Shown piece by piece: positions 18,175 through 26,967 of a DNA stretch of 64,000 bases (position 1 is its first letter; each line of letters opens with the position of its first letter). The DNA lies in assembly GCF_022347565.1 (NCBI RefSeq), contig NZ_JAKRGH010000008.1, positions 153,423 through 217,422 of the forward strand, written 5' to 3'. The notes under the pieces are model-generated. The model was not told the origin of the DNA. It was given only the letters and a program-made list of their open reading frames with translations, and made no database searches. The translations under genes and the position numbers were made by a program. This DNA comes from Vibrio sp. Of7-15. Lineage in GTDB: Bacteria > Pseudomonadota > Gammaproteobacteria > Enterobacterales > Vibrionaceae.

Positions 18175-18729
18175 CTACAACACACGTAAGCATTTCTCTG
18201 GCGGCAGACTCAGCAGAGTGTTCGCGAAATTAATTTTTTCATCACGCCATCTTAGGGCGGCTTCTAGACTGTCTTGCGCACTTCTATCGGCTTCAAAGTA
18301 ACTGTGTTGAGGCATACCATCAGCAGGCGTCATCACCATCGATTGTTCATTCACACGCATAGTAAATAGGAACTGCCCTCTTTGACCGGATTGCGCACCA
18401 GGGTGATGTAAGGTGGTATCACAACAATAACGTTTATCTCGAAGCGCACGGCATGTGTATTCAAACGCGTCTTGAGTACCTCTGCCAGGGAATGACGTAT
18501 AAATGCTGATGCCATCACGCTGTAAAGGTCCATTTCCCGCCGTCAATTGAACCGCGTATTGCACTAATCGAAATCCTAACACGACCCCGCCGACACTGTT
18601 AATGCCGCTAAATTGGATGGCTGACGCTAAATCAAGGCGTAACTTGTCTTCATTTTCGTACAAAAAAAGCTCTGGGGATGCCCAGTCACTTTGAGGGATC
18701 AGAAGTTTAGTGATATCAGATTGTTCCAT
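18175..18729 (-). CDS. FmdE-like fold protein with degenerate metal motif (tentative)
   Basis: A 184-aa cytoplasmic protein. Its layout recalls FmdE-type proteins: a glycine-rich helix start (GINSVGGVVLGFRLVQYA), a Pro-Gly turn (SFPGRGTQDAFEYTCRALR), a tyrosine/cysteine segment (RYCCDTTLHHPGAQSGQ) and a basic C-terminal helix. The usual HGHxCPG metal site reads SGINSVG here, so metal binding there is unlikely. ATG follows GGAGACGAAA. TGATAAT-G-ATTTTTA at about 18780-18796 resembles half of a Fur box, so iron control is possible. The family assignment is weak. Confidence 0.4.
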   Translation of the reverse strand: MEQSDITKLLIPQSDWASPELFLYENEDKLRLDLASAIQFSGINSVGGVVLGFRLVQYAVQLTAGNGPLQRDGISIYTSFPGRGTQDAFEYTCRALRDKRYCCDTTLHHPGAQSGQRGQFLFTMRVNEQSMVMTPADGMPQHSYFEADRSAQDSLEAALRWRDEKINFANTLLSLPPEKCLRVL

Positions 18730-18916
18730 TTTCGTCTCCGCAGTGAGCTCGTTTGTTATGAGTTAACACACTTTATACGAATAAAAATCATTATCAACAA
18801 CAATCTGGTAAAAATCTGATCAACTTAAATAACAAAAGGGGGCCAAACCGTTTAAATTTGGCACCCTTATCAAAGAGGACTTCAATATACGTTAGCTCTC
18901 AGTACTCAGGGTAACA

Positions 18917-19927
18917 TTAGCTTTTTGCAGGCAAATCAAAATCAACGACCAATCCCTCTTTATACACAAAGCGGGTTTTTCGCCCTTCCTCTGTCCATAA
19001 TAGCTCTTCGCCATCTAACTTATTTCCTTTAAAATGACTGACAGATTGAGGCTGACCATTGTCATACCAGGTTTCCTGCTTGCCTTGTTTTACGCCATCT
19101 TGGTAGTGAGCTCGGTGCATTTTAGTTCCGTCTTCATACCAGAATTGCTCTTTCCCTTGCTTTAGCCCAGCGTTATATACGGTGTGAGTTTTCAGTTGAC
19201 CGTTGTCATACCAATATTTTTCATCGCCATGAAGCTGGCCATCAACATAAAAGGCTTCAATCGCAAGCTGGCCATTTTCATACCACACTTGATACTCACC
19301 ATCATACTGCCCATCGGTAAACTCCGCCCGCTGCTGCTTCTGACCCTGATTATAAAACCACAAGTGCTCACCTTGTTGTTTATTGGCCGTGAAAGCCCCT
19401 TTAAAAATAAGCTTGCCCTGATTATTCCAGCCTTGCGCCAAACCATCGCGCAGGCCTTGCTTCATATTAATAACCCACTGCTTTTGTCCAGACACATTCC
19501 AATAAGTGGATTGCCCTTCTTCTTTGCCGTTCACATAAAAGCGTTCCCATGCCATGCCACTAGCGACACCTGCATTAAAAGACACAGAGCGGCCATTTAG
19601 CACATTATTATCATAGGTATGGAGAATTTTAGGACGCCCAAAATAAGTCCAATATTTCGCCTGCCCTTGCTTTTTACCTTCAACATACGTCACTTCACTG
19701 AGCTTATTGGTGCTTTTCTCTTTTGTTTCATTGTCATGGTAATACTGAATCACGGTTCCTGAGTAAGGTTCTGAATGCCCTTTTTCATACGCTAGCCCTT
19801 CTTTGCCTTTAAATTCCAATAAAGTGCTTTGCGCGGTTAATGGCACCAAACACAAACCCAGTAACGCACCGGCCAGAAAACGAGGTAGCTTCTGAGCAGA
19901 TACAAAAGAATAACCTTGCCTGATCAT
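18917..19927 (-). CDS. exported MORN_2/YwqK-type repeat protein
   Basis: A 336-aa exported protein made of about ten repeats of the WYDNGQLK type (for example YWYDNGQLKTH, FWYEDGTKMHR, TWYDNGQPQSV), the toxin-antitoxin YwqK/MORN_2 repeat. The signal segment lies near residues 17-33 (FLAGALLGLCLVPLTAQS). Start at 19927 is chosen: its ATG is two bases after the upstream stop, and an open in-frame extension to 19978 would overlap that gene by 49 bases. MORN_2 proteins are often surface or immunity-like proteins of unknown role. It is the last gene of a three-gene operon. Confidence 0.75.
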   Translation of the reverse strand: MIRQGYSFVSAQKLPRFLAGALLGLCLVPLTAQSTLLEFKGKEGLAYEKGHSEPYSGTVIQYYHDNETKEKSTNKLSEVTYVEGKKQGQAKYWTYFGRPKILHTYDNNVLNGRSVSFNAGVASGMAWERFYVNGKEEGQSTYWNVSGQKQWVINMKQGLRDGLAQGWNNQGKLIFKGAFTANKQQGEHLWFYNQGQKQQRAEFTDGQYDGEYQVWYENGQLAIEAFYVDGQLHGDEKYWYDNGQLKTHTVYNAGLKQGKEQFWYEDGTKMHRAHYQDGVKQGKQETWYDNGQPQSVSHFKGNKLDGEELLWTEEGRKTRFVYKEGLVVDFDLPAKS

Positions 19928-19929
19928 AA

Positions 19930-21321
19930 TTAAATCCCCATCTCTTTTTCTGAATACAAAGTACCGTCGTCGAGCCATGTTCGGCGTATACCCACAGCCT
20001 GACCATCACGGTATGTCATTTCTATCATGATTTGCCCATTGCTGTACCACTGGGTTTCTTTGCCGTCTTTCACTGTGTTATAGTGATTGGGTATCGCAGA
20101 ATAATGGATCTGACTTTTCAACTGACCATTCTTATACCAAGCTTGATGAAGGCCAATCTTACCTTTTTCGGTTAAATAACCTTCCGTTTTCAACTGCCCG
20201 TTTGCGTACCACTGACGCTCTAAATGTGCGTCGCTTTTGCCTTCATCACTGATCTCATGTTCTTTTCGGCCATTTTGATGCCACTCAGTCACAAGAGGGG
20301 TTATCTCCCCAAGGTGGTAAAACCTGACTTTTTTCGGGTTGCCTGAAGGGAACCAGTAAAATTGCCAAGCTTCTGAAATACCCCGAATCCGATTGATTTC
20401 AGACTCACGAATATTCGTATTTCTATAAAAACGAACCCGCTTTCCCGTTTCCTTAAGCAGATTCAACTCGGTCAACACCCCTTTACTGCTGTACTTGTGC
20501 TGTAAACCATAAGGTGAGTCATTACGATAACTGGTTTCTCGCCGCAGTACGCCATCACCATACTGTAACTCTAAGCCTTGTTGCTCATCATCTTGATAAA
20601 ATTGAACATATTCAGGTTGTAAGCTTTGTGCTTCATCCAATTCAAACTCAAGCCATAATCCTTCTCTGTTGCCTACTGTATAGTAGCCTTCTTCTTTCGT
20701 TTGCTGATCAGAAAAAAACTCCCGCATGAGGCCCGTTTTTTTCGCGTTTAAATACGGCTCTTCTTGCCTAAGATAACTTTGTCCATTTTTGTCGGTTTCC
20801 CAACGTAGCTCACTGCCATTCAAACGGCCGTTGACAAAACTAGACTCAACATAACGTCGCCCGCGATTCCACATTTCCGATTCGCCATTAAGCTTACCAA
20901 ACTGAAATTCTTGGCGCTTTTTAGGGTAATATACCGCGTTGCCATCAGCGTCTTTTTTATGTTTCTCCTGAGCCCACTCTTGATGAATCCCTTGCTTTTT
21001 CCCATTCAACCAATGCGCCTCACTTTTTAAGCGGCCATCTTCAAACCAACGAAAGCTAGGTCCGTGATTTTTACCATCAAGATAATAGGCTTCTGAACGT
21101 TTGTTACCATTATCATAATAAGAAACCGCCACCCCAGTATAAGGTTGTTTATCCTTTGCTAATAACGCAAGCCTTTCACGCCCTTTTTGAGCGAACATCA
21201 AATCCGAGAATTCAATCGCAGAAGACAAACTTGAATACAATAAGCACTGGCTTAATAGCGCAATATTCAAACCCATTGCTGCCTTTTTCTTACCACGCAG
21301 TGTGTGAACATATAAACGCAT
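19930..21321 (-). CDS. exported MORN_2/YwqK-type repeat protein
   Basis: A 463-aa protein homologous in design to the next gene: a signal segment at about residues 16-34 (MGLNIALLSQCLLYSSLSSA), then irregular MORN_2 repeats, such as YYDNGNKRSEAYY, WFEDGRLKSEAHW, WYANGQLKTEGY and WYKNGQLKSQIHY. ATG at 21321 overlaps the stop of the Sel1-like gene (TGATG) and follows AGGAGG, so the two are coupled. The frame also remains open upstream to a GTG at 21345. The central part (residues 180-310) has drifted from the repeat consensus. Role unknown. Confidence 0.75.
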   Translation of the reverse strand: MRLYVHTLRGKKKAAMGLNIALLSQCLLYSSLSSAIEFSDLMFAQKGRERLALLAKDKQPYTGVAVSYYDNGNKRSEAYYLDGKNHGPSFRWFEDGRLKSEAHWLNGKKQGIHQEWAQEKHKKDADGNAVYYPKKRQEFQFGKLNGESEMWNRGRRYVESSFVNGRLNGSELRWETDKNGQSYLRQEEPYLNAKKTGLMREFFSDQQTKEEGYYTVGNREGLWLEFELDEAQSLQPEYVQFYQDDEQQGLELQYGDGVLRRETSYRNDSPYGLQHKYSSKGVLTELNLLKETGKRVRFYRNTNIRESEINRIRGISEAWQFYWFPSGNPKKVRFYHLGEITPLVTEWHQNGRKEHEISDEGKSDAHLERQWYANGQLKTEGYLTEKGKIGLHQAWYKNGQLKSQIHYSAIPNHYNTVKDGKETQWYSNGQIMIEMTYRDGQAVGIRRTWLDDGTLYSEKEMGI

Positions 21322-22562
21322 CAGCTCGCCTCCTCCTTTTCGCACAACTCTGGACTTCGTTTACAAATCGTCGCCTTCATATTTAAATCAAAATCATGAT
21401 TTTTGATCATTAACTTCAACCAAGGGTACACCTCACTGTCCATCTCTTTAGGCTCTCCATAATAGGTTTGAAGTAAAATATTAAGGGCACTGGGCGACTC
21501 ATGGGCAACACGCTTTAAATACTCTCGACCACGTTGCATGTCTTTCTCGACGACCATACCCATGATGTACATATAACCTAAATTAAAATATGCACATGAA
21601 GCGCCTTTAGCTTCTGCTTCTTCAAATAATTTCAGCCCTTTAGGCCCATAACTGTCGTCTTTATGTTTAAGTTGCACGTAATCCACTGCCGCAGCGCACA
21701 TAGCATCGGTATTTCCTTGCTTGGCACCTAGTCGCCTTGTGTCACGTGCAAGCTCCAAGCGGTTGTCATTTTCAGTGTCTTCGAAGTAATAGCCCGCCAA
21801 TAATAAGCTAGCTTCACCGTCTCCCAACTCCGAAGCTTCTTTTAATAATGGGAACGCTTCCTCATCACGCTTGATGTCCATTAACTGTTTCGCTTTTGTC
21901 ACCAAACGTTGAGATGGGCTTAATTGACTCACATCTTCTTCAGGAGCAGTTTCAGGACAATGGTTCATCACACGTGTCAGCATTTCTGCAACGCCCCCTA
22001 CAGACAGCGCCCCTGTGTGATTCTTTTCAGTGGTGCTTAACCGACCCGTCGCCTTAATTTCAACTTCAACAGTTTGAGTGTGTTTTAATGCATTAATGAA
22101 TGCAGCACTCGGACGGAAAAATAATTTGTCTTTTCCTAACTCAGGAAAATAAAGCTTCTCATTTTCTGTAATGGTCGGCTCGTAGTAGAAACGCTGATCA
22201 TTATCTAACGTAAATAAAAACTGGCTATAAGTGTCTCTAAAATTCACATAACCAGTGTTAACACCTAATTTAATTTGCTTGCCATCACAAAATGCATAAA
22301 AACCATCATTCACTTGCCAATCAAATTCAGGGTGGCCGTAATAATTAGCCCCTTCGACTTGTAACTCACCATCATCATCCATGAATACTGTCGATGCATA
22401 ATACATTTCAACATCGGGATGGAAGCCATGGGTGATCACCCCTTTAAGATCCACTGACACACGGTTTTCTTTTACTTCGGTATAAGGCGATTGGGTGTCA
22501 GCATAACCATAAGGACTAACACTGGCGAGTAACCCCAATAAAGGCAGTAATTTAACGTTCAA
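21321..22562 (-). CDS. exported Sel1-like repeat protein
   Basis: A 413-aa protein starting at TTG (GGAG six bases before it), with signal peptide MNVKLLPLLGLLASVSPYGY. The N-terminal half is a beta-rich domain of unknown type. The C-terminal half has three or four Sel1-like helical pairs (GDGEASLLLAGYYFED, GNTDAMCAAAVDYV, GASCAYFNLGYMYIMG). Sel1 proteins usually hold partners together at the envelope. It leads an operon with two MORN_2-repeat proteins and is divergent from the first DUF4132 gene. Confidence 0.75.
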   Translation of the reverse strand: MNVKLLPLLGLLASVSPYGYADTQSPYTEVKENRVSVDLKGVITHGFHPDVEMYYASTVFMDDDGELQVEGANYYGHPEFDWQVNDGFYAFCDGKQIKLGVNTGYVNFRDTYSQFLFTLDNDQRFYYEPTITENEKLYFPELGKDKLFFRPSAAFINALKHTQTVEVEIKATGRLSTTEKNHTGALSVGGVAEMLTRVMNHCPETAPEEDVSQLSPSQRLVTKAKQLMDIKRDEEAFPLLKEASELGDGEASLLLAGYYFEDTENDNRLELARDTRRLGAKQGNTDAMCAAAVDYVQLKHKDDSYGPKGLKLFEEAEAKGASCAYFNLGYMYIMGMVVEKDMQRGREYLKRVAHESPSALNILLQTYYGEPKEMDSEVYPWLKLMIKNHDFDLNMKATICKRSPELCEKEEAS

Positions 22563-22861
22563 ACCTGACTCCGGAACTTATTGACAACAATGTAACTAAA
22601 CTGTGATAAACCAATTGGTTACAACCTGATATTTCGCGATAATATATCACTTTATTATTTTTTATTAATACACTAAATTACAAAATTGCTACTTAGCAAA
22701 CAGTATATTTTTGCGAAGATAGTCGTCACAATTTTCACTCAGCAGGCAAAATTAAAAAATGAATAAAAATTAGTTGATAATAGAAATTCTCATTAAAACC
22801 TGAATGAAATATCAATTAAAAAGAATAGATAAACAAAGCGTATACCAGTAGAGGAAACCTC
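22563..22861. promoter_or_regulatory. divergent promoter region, Sel1 operon and DUF4132 gene
   Basis: A 299-base AT-rich gap between two divergent genes. It must hold promoters for both directions. No clear operator, hairpin or coding sequence was seen; AT-rich runs near 22640-22800 contain several -10-like hexamers, so no single promoter can be chosen. Confidence 0.35.
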
Positions 22862-25800
22862 ATGTTTACAGAATCAGAATTAAAAGCTGCACGCCAAATA
22901 ATAAAAACAACTAAAGATAGCGGCCGACTAAGCAGTAAATTAAGATCAGAATTTGATGATCGAGCGGGTAATATAATTTGGTTATTGAACCATGATCACA
23001 CATTAGATTTATCCGAGCATCCACAATTATGGATATTAGCATCGGGGGCGACTTCCTCTTACAGCGCTCAAGACGTTATTAATATTTTAATTAAAACAAG
23101 TCAAAACCAAACCATACTGGAAGAATGTAAATCACGACGTCGCAATAAATTCTATTCTGGCAATTTTGTCGCTCAATTAAGCGATGGTCTTGAGCTTTTT
23201 GTTGATAATTTGCCTAAGTTTGACCCTACCATTGCATCAGAAATACGCTATGAATTAGCGGCCAAAGGGCTGCAAAGGGCAGAAGATTTAGATAAAGGGA
23301 TACTCGGCATAAAAGTCCAAGACCTTTTATCTGATTACTACGATCACAAACTAGAAAAAATGCTCGCCATCTTGCCTGAAGAGAAGGTTGCGCGTGCTTT
23401 AAACATGGTCGCTAGCCGCCCTGGATATAAACTGAAAGAAGCTGACTTTGTAACAATGTCGGCAAAATACGCCACCCCAGAACAGATTGCTCATATGGCC
23501 TTCAACGCTGAACGCCGTTCTTCGGTTAGAACAATACTAGAAGTCATGGATCAATACCCGCAAGATCTGGCCATGCACATTCGTGATATTTATCCAACCA
23601 AAGCCAATCAATCACTGAACCGGGGCATAATTGCGGCTATCGGTTGGCTGATCCAGTATGAAGCGAAAAACAACGGTGACGTTGACCGTAAGATGGCTCA
23701 ATTCTTTTTAAAGCACACCTCACCAGGGTACTTTTTAAGATACCCTGAAACCTTCGACTTATTACCTAAAGAGCTTTGTGAAGCCTACATATTAAACGAT
23801 TTATCCTACTGCAGCGATTTATTGCATCATTTTTGTACCGAAAAGGTAGCAAAAGCCATGGTAGAGGAAGTGCTCAATCCAAGTCGTTACTATTCCTCAT
23901 TTGACCCAATGGGCATGGCCGCCATTGGAAAAAAACACCCGGATTTTTTGATAGAGGCGTTAGAAGATAAAAAGAACCCACAACGTGAAGTTCTCGTCGA
24001 GGCGCTGTCCGCTTCTGACGATCCGCAAGCCATCCCAACACTGATTGAATTTATCGGTGACACGACCGAAGGCGTACGAGAAGCGGCACAAAAAGGGCTT
24101 AAAAAACAGGGTTCAGCGGCCATTAGCTCGTTACTGAATGCTCTCGATTCACGTAAGAAAAATGTTCGTATTATCGCGAGCCATGTACTGTCAAAACTGC
24201 CTGAAAAAGAGCGTTCTACCCCAGAAATTGCAGAAAAAGCCGCCGCCAGATTGAAAAAAGAAAAAGTCGACGAGGTGATCGAGTGTCTTGAATTATTAGC
24301 TGGCGATCAAGCGGAAGCCTCTGCCACATCGAAAAAAACAAAAAGTAAATCGGTAGAGCTCACCATTGTTGATACAACGGATGCAGAATACGACATATTC
24401 AGCCAACACTATGCAGTTTGGAATAATTCTCGCCGCCGAATATGGCACGAGTGGAAATCTGAAGAGGATATGGGGCCATACGAAGTGTTTGCTGACAATA
24501 TGCAAAAATCCCTTGGCGATCGCGCCACGGTTGTCACATTCCAGCGTTTAGCTGAAAAAAACGACATGATTGATATGTATTATTATTTAGTAAATGCCAT
24601 TGTTGCACGCTCTGAAAAAAATGCCGTTAATGCCCATCTTGCCCTTGTGGATTGGTGCCGCTGGTGGAAAGAAGAAGAAAATGAAAGGGATCAACCACGA
24701 CTGGAGTCTTTATACGAATTCTTTGAAGAGCAAATTCAGCTCTACTTGGAAACCTATGGAGAATACTTCATACAGGCCATGGAAACCGCGCTATCGAATG
24801 GCAAACTGCCTTGCCTAGATAAGCTGTGGGCTCATTATGTATCCCTTGACAGTGCCAATAAAGAAGATGTTTTTGTTGCCTTTAGTCCTATTGCTTCCGC
24901 CGAATCTTTGCAACTGGCGTTCACCAACCTACCTGAGGTAACGCTGACGCAACTTATTTCCCTGCTGAGCTCAAAAAAGGTAGGAACAAGAGTTAATGCT
25001 GCCACTGTGCTCACACAGAACCCAAGTACTACCGCATTACCCGCATTAGAAGCCGCCTTCGATAAAGAAAAAAATGCCAAAGCAAAAGTGGCGCTGGCTA
25101 ATGCTGTGTTTGCTGCTGCCAGCGAGCAACAACAATTGGCAGAACAACTTACACCACGCCGCCCCCTTACGGCTGCCGCACACAGCAAGCTTGACGCCTT
25201 ACTCAGCCGTTATGCTGGCACTCTTCCTAAAAAAGTAACGTTAGAGACCCTTCCACGATTGCAGTGGTCATCAGGAAAAGCACTCTCTGATGGTGCCATG
25301 CAGTGGGTTATGGCCCGCCTTGAGCAACAAGGTCCTAAAAATCAAGACAGCTATTTAACCGCGCTGACTGCCCAATGGCAACCAGAGCAGTTCCAACCAT
25401 TGTATGAAGCTCTCCGTGCCCTATATGGTACAGATAAAGTCACCCGCTTGGGCTGGGTATTGTTTGCCGCTGAAGTCTTTGCCAATGATGAGACTTTTAA
25501 CGAGTTTGGCCGTAATCTCGACGATGAAGTGCGAAGTGGTGCCTCTACCGCTGCCTTTTACAAAGTCAATATGATGGCTCGCAAAGGCAATACCCTAACA
25601 CTGACCTGGCTGGATCATTGGACGCGTAAAGCAAAAAGCCAAGCCTTAAAACAACGAGCAATAGACGCACTTGATGATGCCGCCGCACTTCGTAACATCA
25701 GCCGTGATGAAATTGTGGATATGCTCGTCGTCGATCTGGGTTTTGATGCCAAAGGCCAGCAAGACTTTGCTTTTGGCGATCGTACTCTAACCTTAACCTT

Positions 25801-26662
25801 ACAGGCAGAAGGTATTCTGGCGTTAAGCCTTAACGGAAAAACACTGAAAAACGCACCAAGCACCCGTAAAGATGACGATGCTGATGAACTAAAAGCCCGT
25901 CGTGCTGAGCTCAGCGCTTATCGAAAACAGATCAAACAGATCTTTACCAATGCTCAAGATCGTCTAGAGCAAGCCATGGTGACTGGACGTACGTTCACTC
26001 AAGATCTCTTTAACAAAACATGGGGCGGTAATGCACTCCTTGCTTTCCTTGCGCGCCGTGTTGTGTGGTGTTTAACCACAGAAGATCAACCTACATACGT
26101 ACGCTTAGATGAAACAAACCAATTTGTTGATATTGATGACGAACCTGTTGCTTGGCCTGAAGGAGCCTTACTCAGTGTGTTACACCCGCAAAAAAGTGGC
26201 CAGGACATTTGTGCTGAGTGGCAAGAAGTGTTCGATGACTACGAAATTGATATGCCATTTTTACAGCTATCACGCCCAGTATTTACACTACCAGCGGAAG
26301 AAGCGGAATTACGTTATATAACCCGCTATGAAAAAACAAGCTTTCCAACCCCACGCCTGCGAACACAAATGGAACGCCGTGGCTGGGCCAATGGGCAACC
26401 TCAAGATGGAGGTTATGTTCAATGGTTATACAAATACTTTGCGGGTGCCGATATCACGGTATCTGTACACGTGAGCAACGGTTTTGGTGTAGGTTTTTCC
26501 GACTATGAGGAAGACCAAGAGATCCACAGTATTCAATTTATTACCGGACGATTTGACCGCTATTTAGACTATTATGATACAGATTTGCTAAAGCTGTCTG
26601 AAGTTAACGCGATTGTGTACAGCGAAACCATCGCCGATCTGGAATCTGTTTTGCAACGCTAA
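22862..26662 (+). CDS. DUF4132 protein, paralogue A (YehI/MolR-like, HEAT repeats)
   Basis: A very large (1266 aa) cytoplasmic protein. Residues about 350-480 contain HEAT-like repeats (PQAIPTLIEFIGDTTEGVREAAQKGLKKQG), with a second helical array about 650-800. The C-terminal third is DUF4132 (FAFGDRTLTLTLQAEG, ELSAYRKQIKQIFTNAQDRL, WGGNALLAFLARRVVW and RRGWANGQPQDGG). E. coli YehI (MolR) has the same fold and a comparable size. It is strongly similar along its length to the gene at 40588-44358 (both start MFTESEL). ATG follows GAGGAAACCTC. Role unknown; partners are probably the MoxR-VWA operon genes. Confidence 0.85.
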   Translation: MFTESELKAARQIIKTTKDSGRLSSKLRSEFDDRAGNIIWLLNHDHTLDLSEHPQLWILASGATSSYSAQDVINILIKTSQNQTILEECKSRRRNKFYSGNFVAQLSDGLELFVDNLPKFDPTIASEIRYELAAKGLQRAEDLDKGILGIKVQDLLSDYYDHKLEKMLAILPEEKVARALNMVASRPGYKLKEADFVTMSAKYATPEQIAHMAFNAERRSSVRTILEVMDQYPQDLAMHIRDIYPTKANQSLNRGIIAAIGWLIQYEAKNNGDVDRKMAQFFLKHTSPGYFLRYPETFDLLPKELCEAYILNDLSYCSDLLHHFCTEKVAKAMVEEVLNPSRYYSSFDPMGMAAIGKKHPDFLIEALEDKKNPQREVLVEALSASDDPQAIPTLIEFIGDTTEGVREAAQKGLKKQGSAAISSLLNALDSRKKNVRIIASHVLSKLPEKERSTPEIAEKAAARLKKEKVDEVIECLELLAGDQAEASATSKKTKSKSVELTIVDTTDAEYDIFSQHYAVWNNSRRRIWHEWKSEEDMGPYEVFADNMQKSLGDRATVVTFQRLAEKNDMIDMYYYLVNAIVARSEKNAVNAHLALVDWCRWWKEEENERDQPRLESLYEFFEEQIQLYLETYGEYFIQAMETALSNGKLPCLDKLWAHYVSLDSANKEDVFVAFSPIASAESLQLAFTNLPEVTLTQLISLLSSKKVGTRVNAATVLTQNPSTTALPALEAAFDKEKNAKAKVALANAVFAAASEQQQLAEQLTPRRPLTAAAHSKLDALLSRYAGTLPKKVTLETLPRLQWSSGKALSDGAMQWVMARLEQQGPKNQDSYLTALTAQWQPEQFQPLYEALRALYGTDKVTRLGWVLFAAEVFANDETFNEFGRNLDDEVRSGASTAAFYKVNMMARKGNTLTLTWLDHWTRKAKSQALKQRAIDALDDAAALRNISRDEIVDMLVVDLGFDAKGQQDFAFGDRTLTLTLQAEGILALSLNGKTLKNAPSTRKDDDADELKARRAELSAYRKQIKQIFTNAQDRLEQAMVTGRTFTQDLFNKTWGGNALLAFLARRVVWCLTTEDQPTYVRLDETNQFVDIDDEPVAWPEGALLSVLHPQKSGQDICAEWQEVFDDYEIDMPFLQLSRPVFTLPAEEAELRYITRYEKTSFPTPRLRTQMERRGWANGQPQDGGYVQWLYKYFAGADITVSVHVSNGFGVGFSDYEEDQEIHSIQFITGRFDRYLDYYDTDLLKLSEVNAIVYSETIADLESVLQR

Positions 26663-26692
26663 TTGTTATCCTGCGCAATTCAGGTTGAAAAC

Positions 26693-26722
26693 GAGCCACT
26701 GATAAAAAGCAGTGGCTCTATT
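26693..26722 (+). terminator. terminator after DUF4132 paralogue A
   Basis: GAGCCACTG (26693-26701) pairs with CAGTGGCTC (26710-26718), 9 bp with an 8-base loop, followed by TATTTA. It lies 31 bases after the stop at 26662. Confidence 0.7.
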
Positions 26723-26967
26723 TAGGCGATGTCTCGTAATTACTCTTAAAGGCATAGCCTCATATCGTTTTGAATAAGCATAAGGACTCAATGCTATTTT
26801 ATGACTCAGCTCAACGTTATAAAAACTGATTATTTTTAAAATACTCAAGTAATAAAAATATAACCATTCTATTTTATTACCCTGTTCAATAAATAGAACA
26901 AATAAACGAATAGTTATCTATAACAAACCGTGTTTAACATCGACAACTTACCAATTAAGGGATTATT

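Noticed and set aside
25615..25863. Leftward frame within DUF4132 paralogue A
   Set aside because: Lies in the antisense strand of a strongly conserved coding region; composition typical of a shadow frame.
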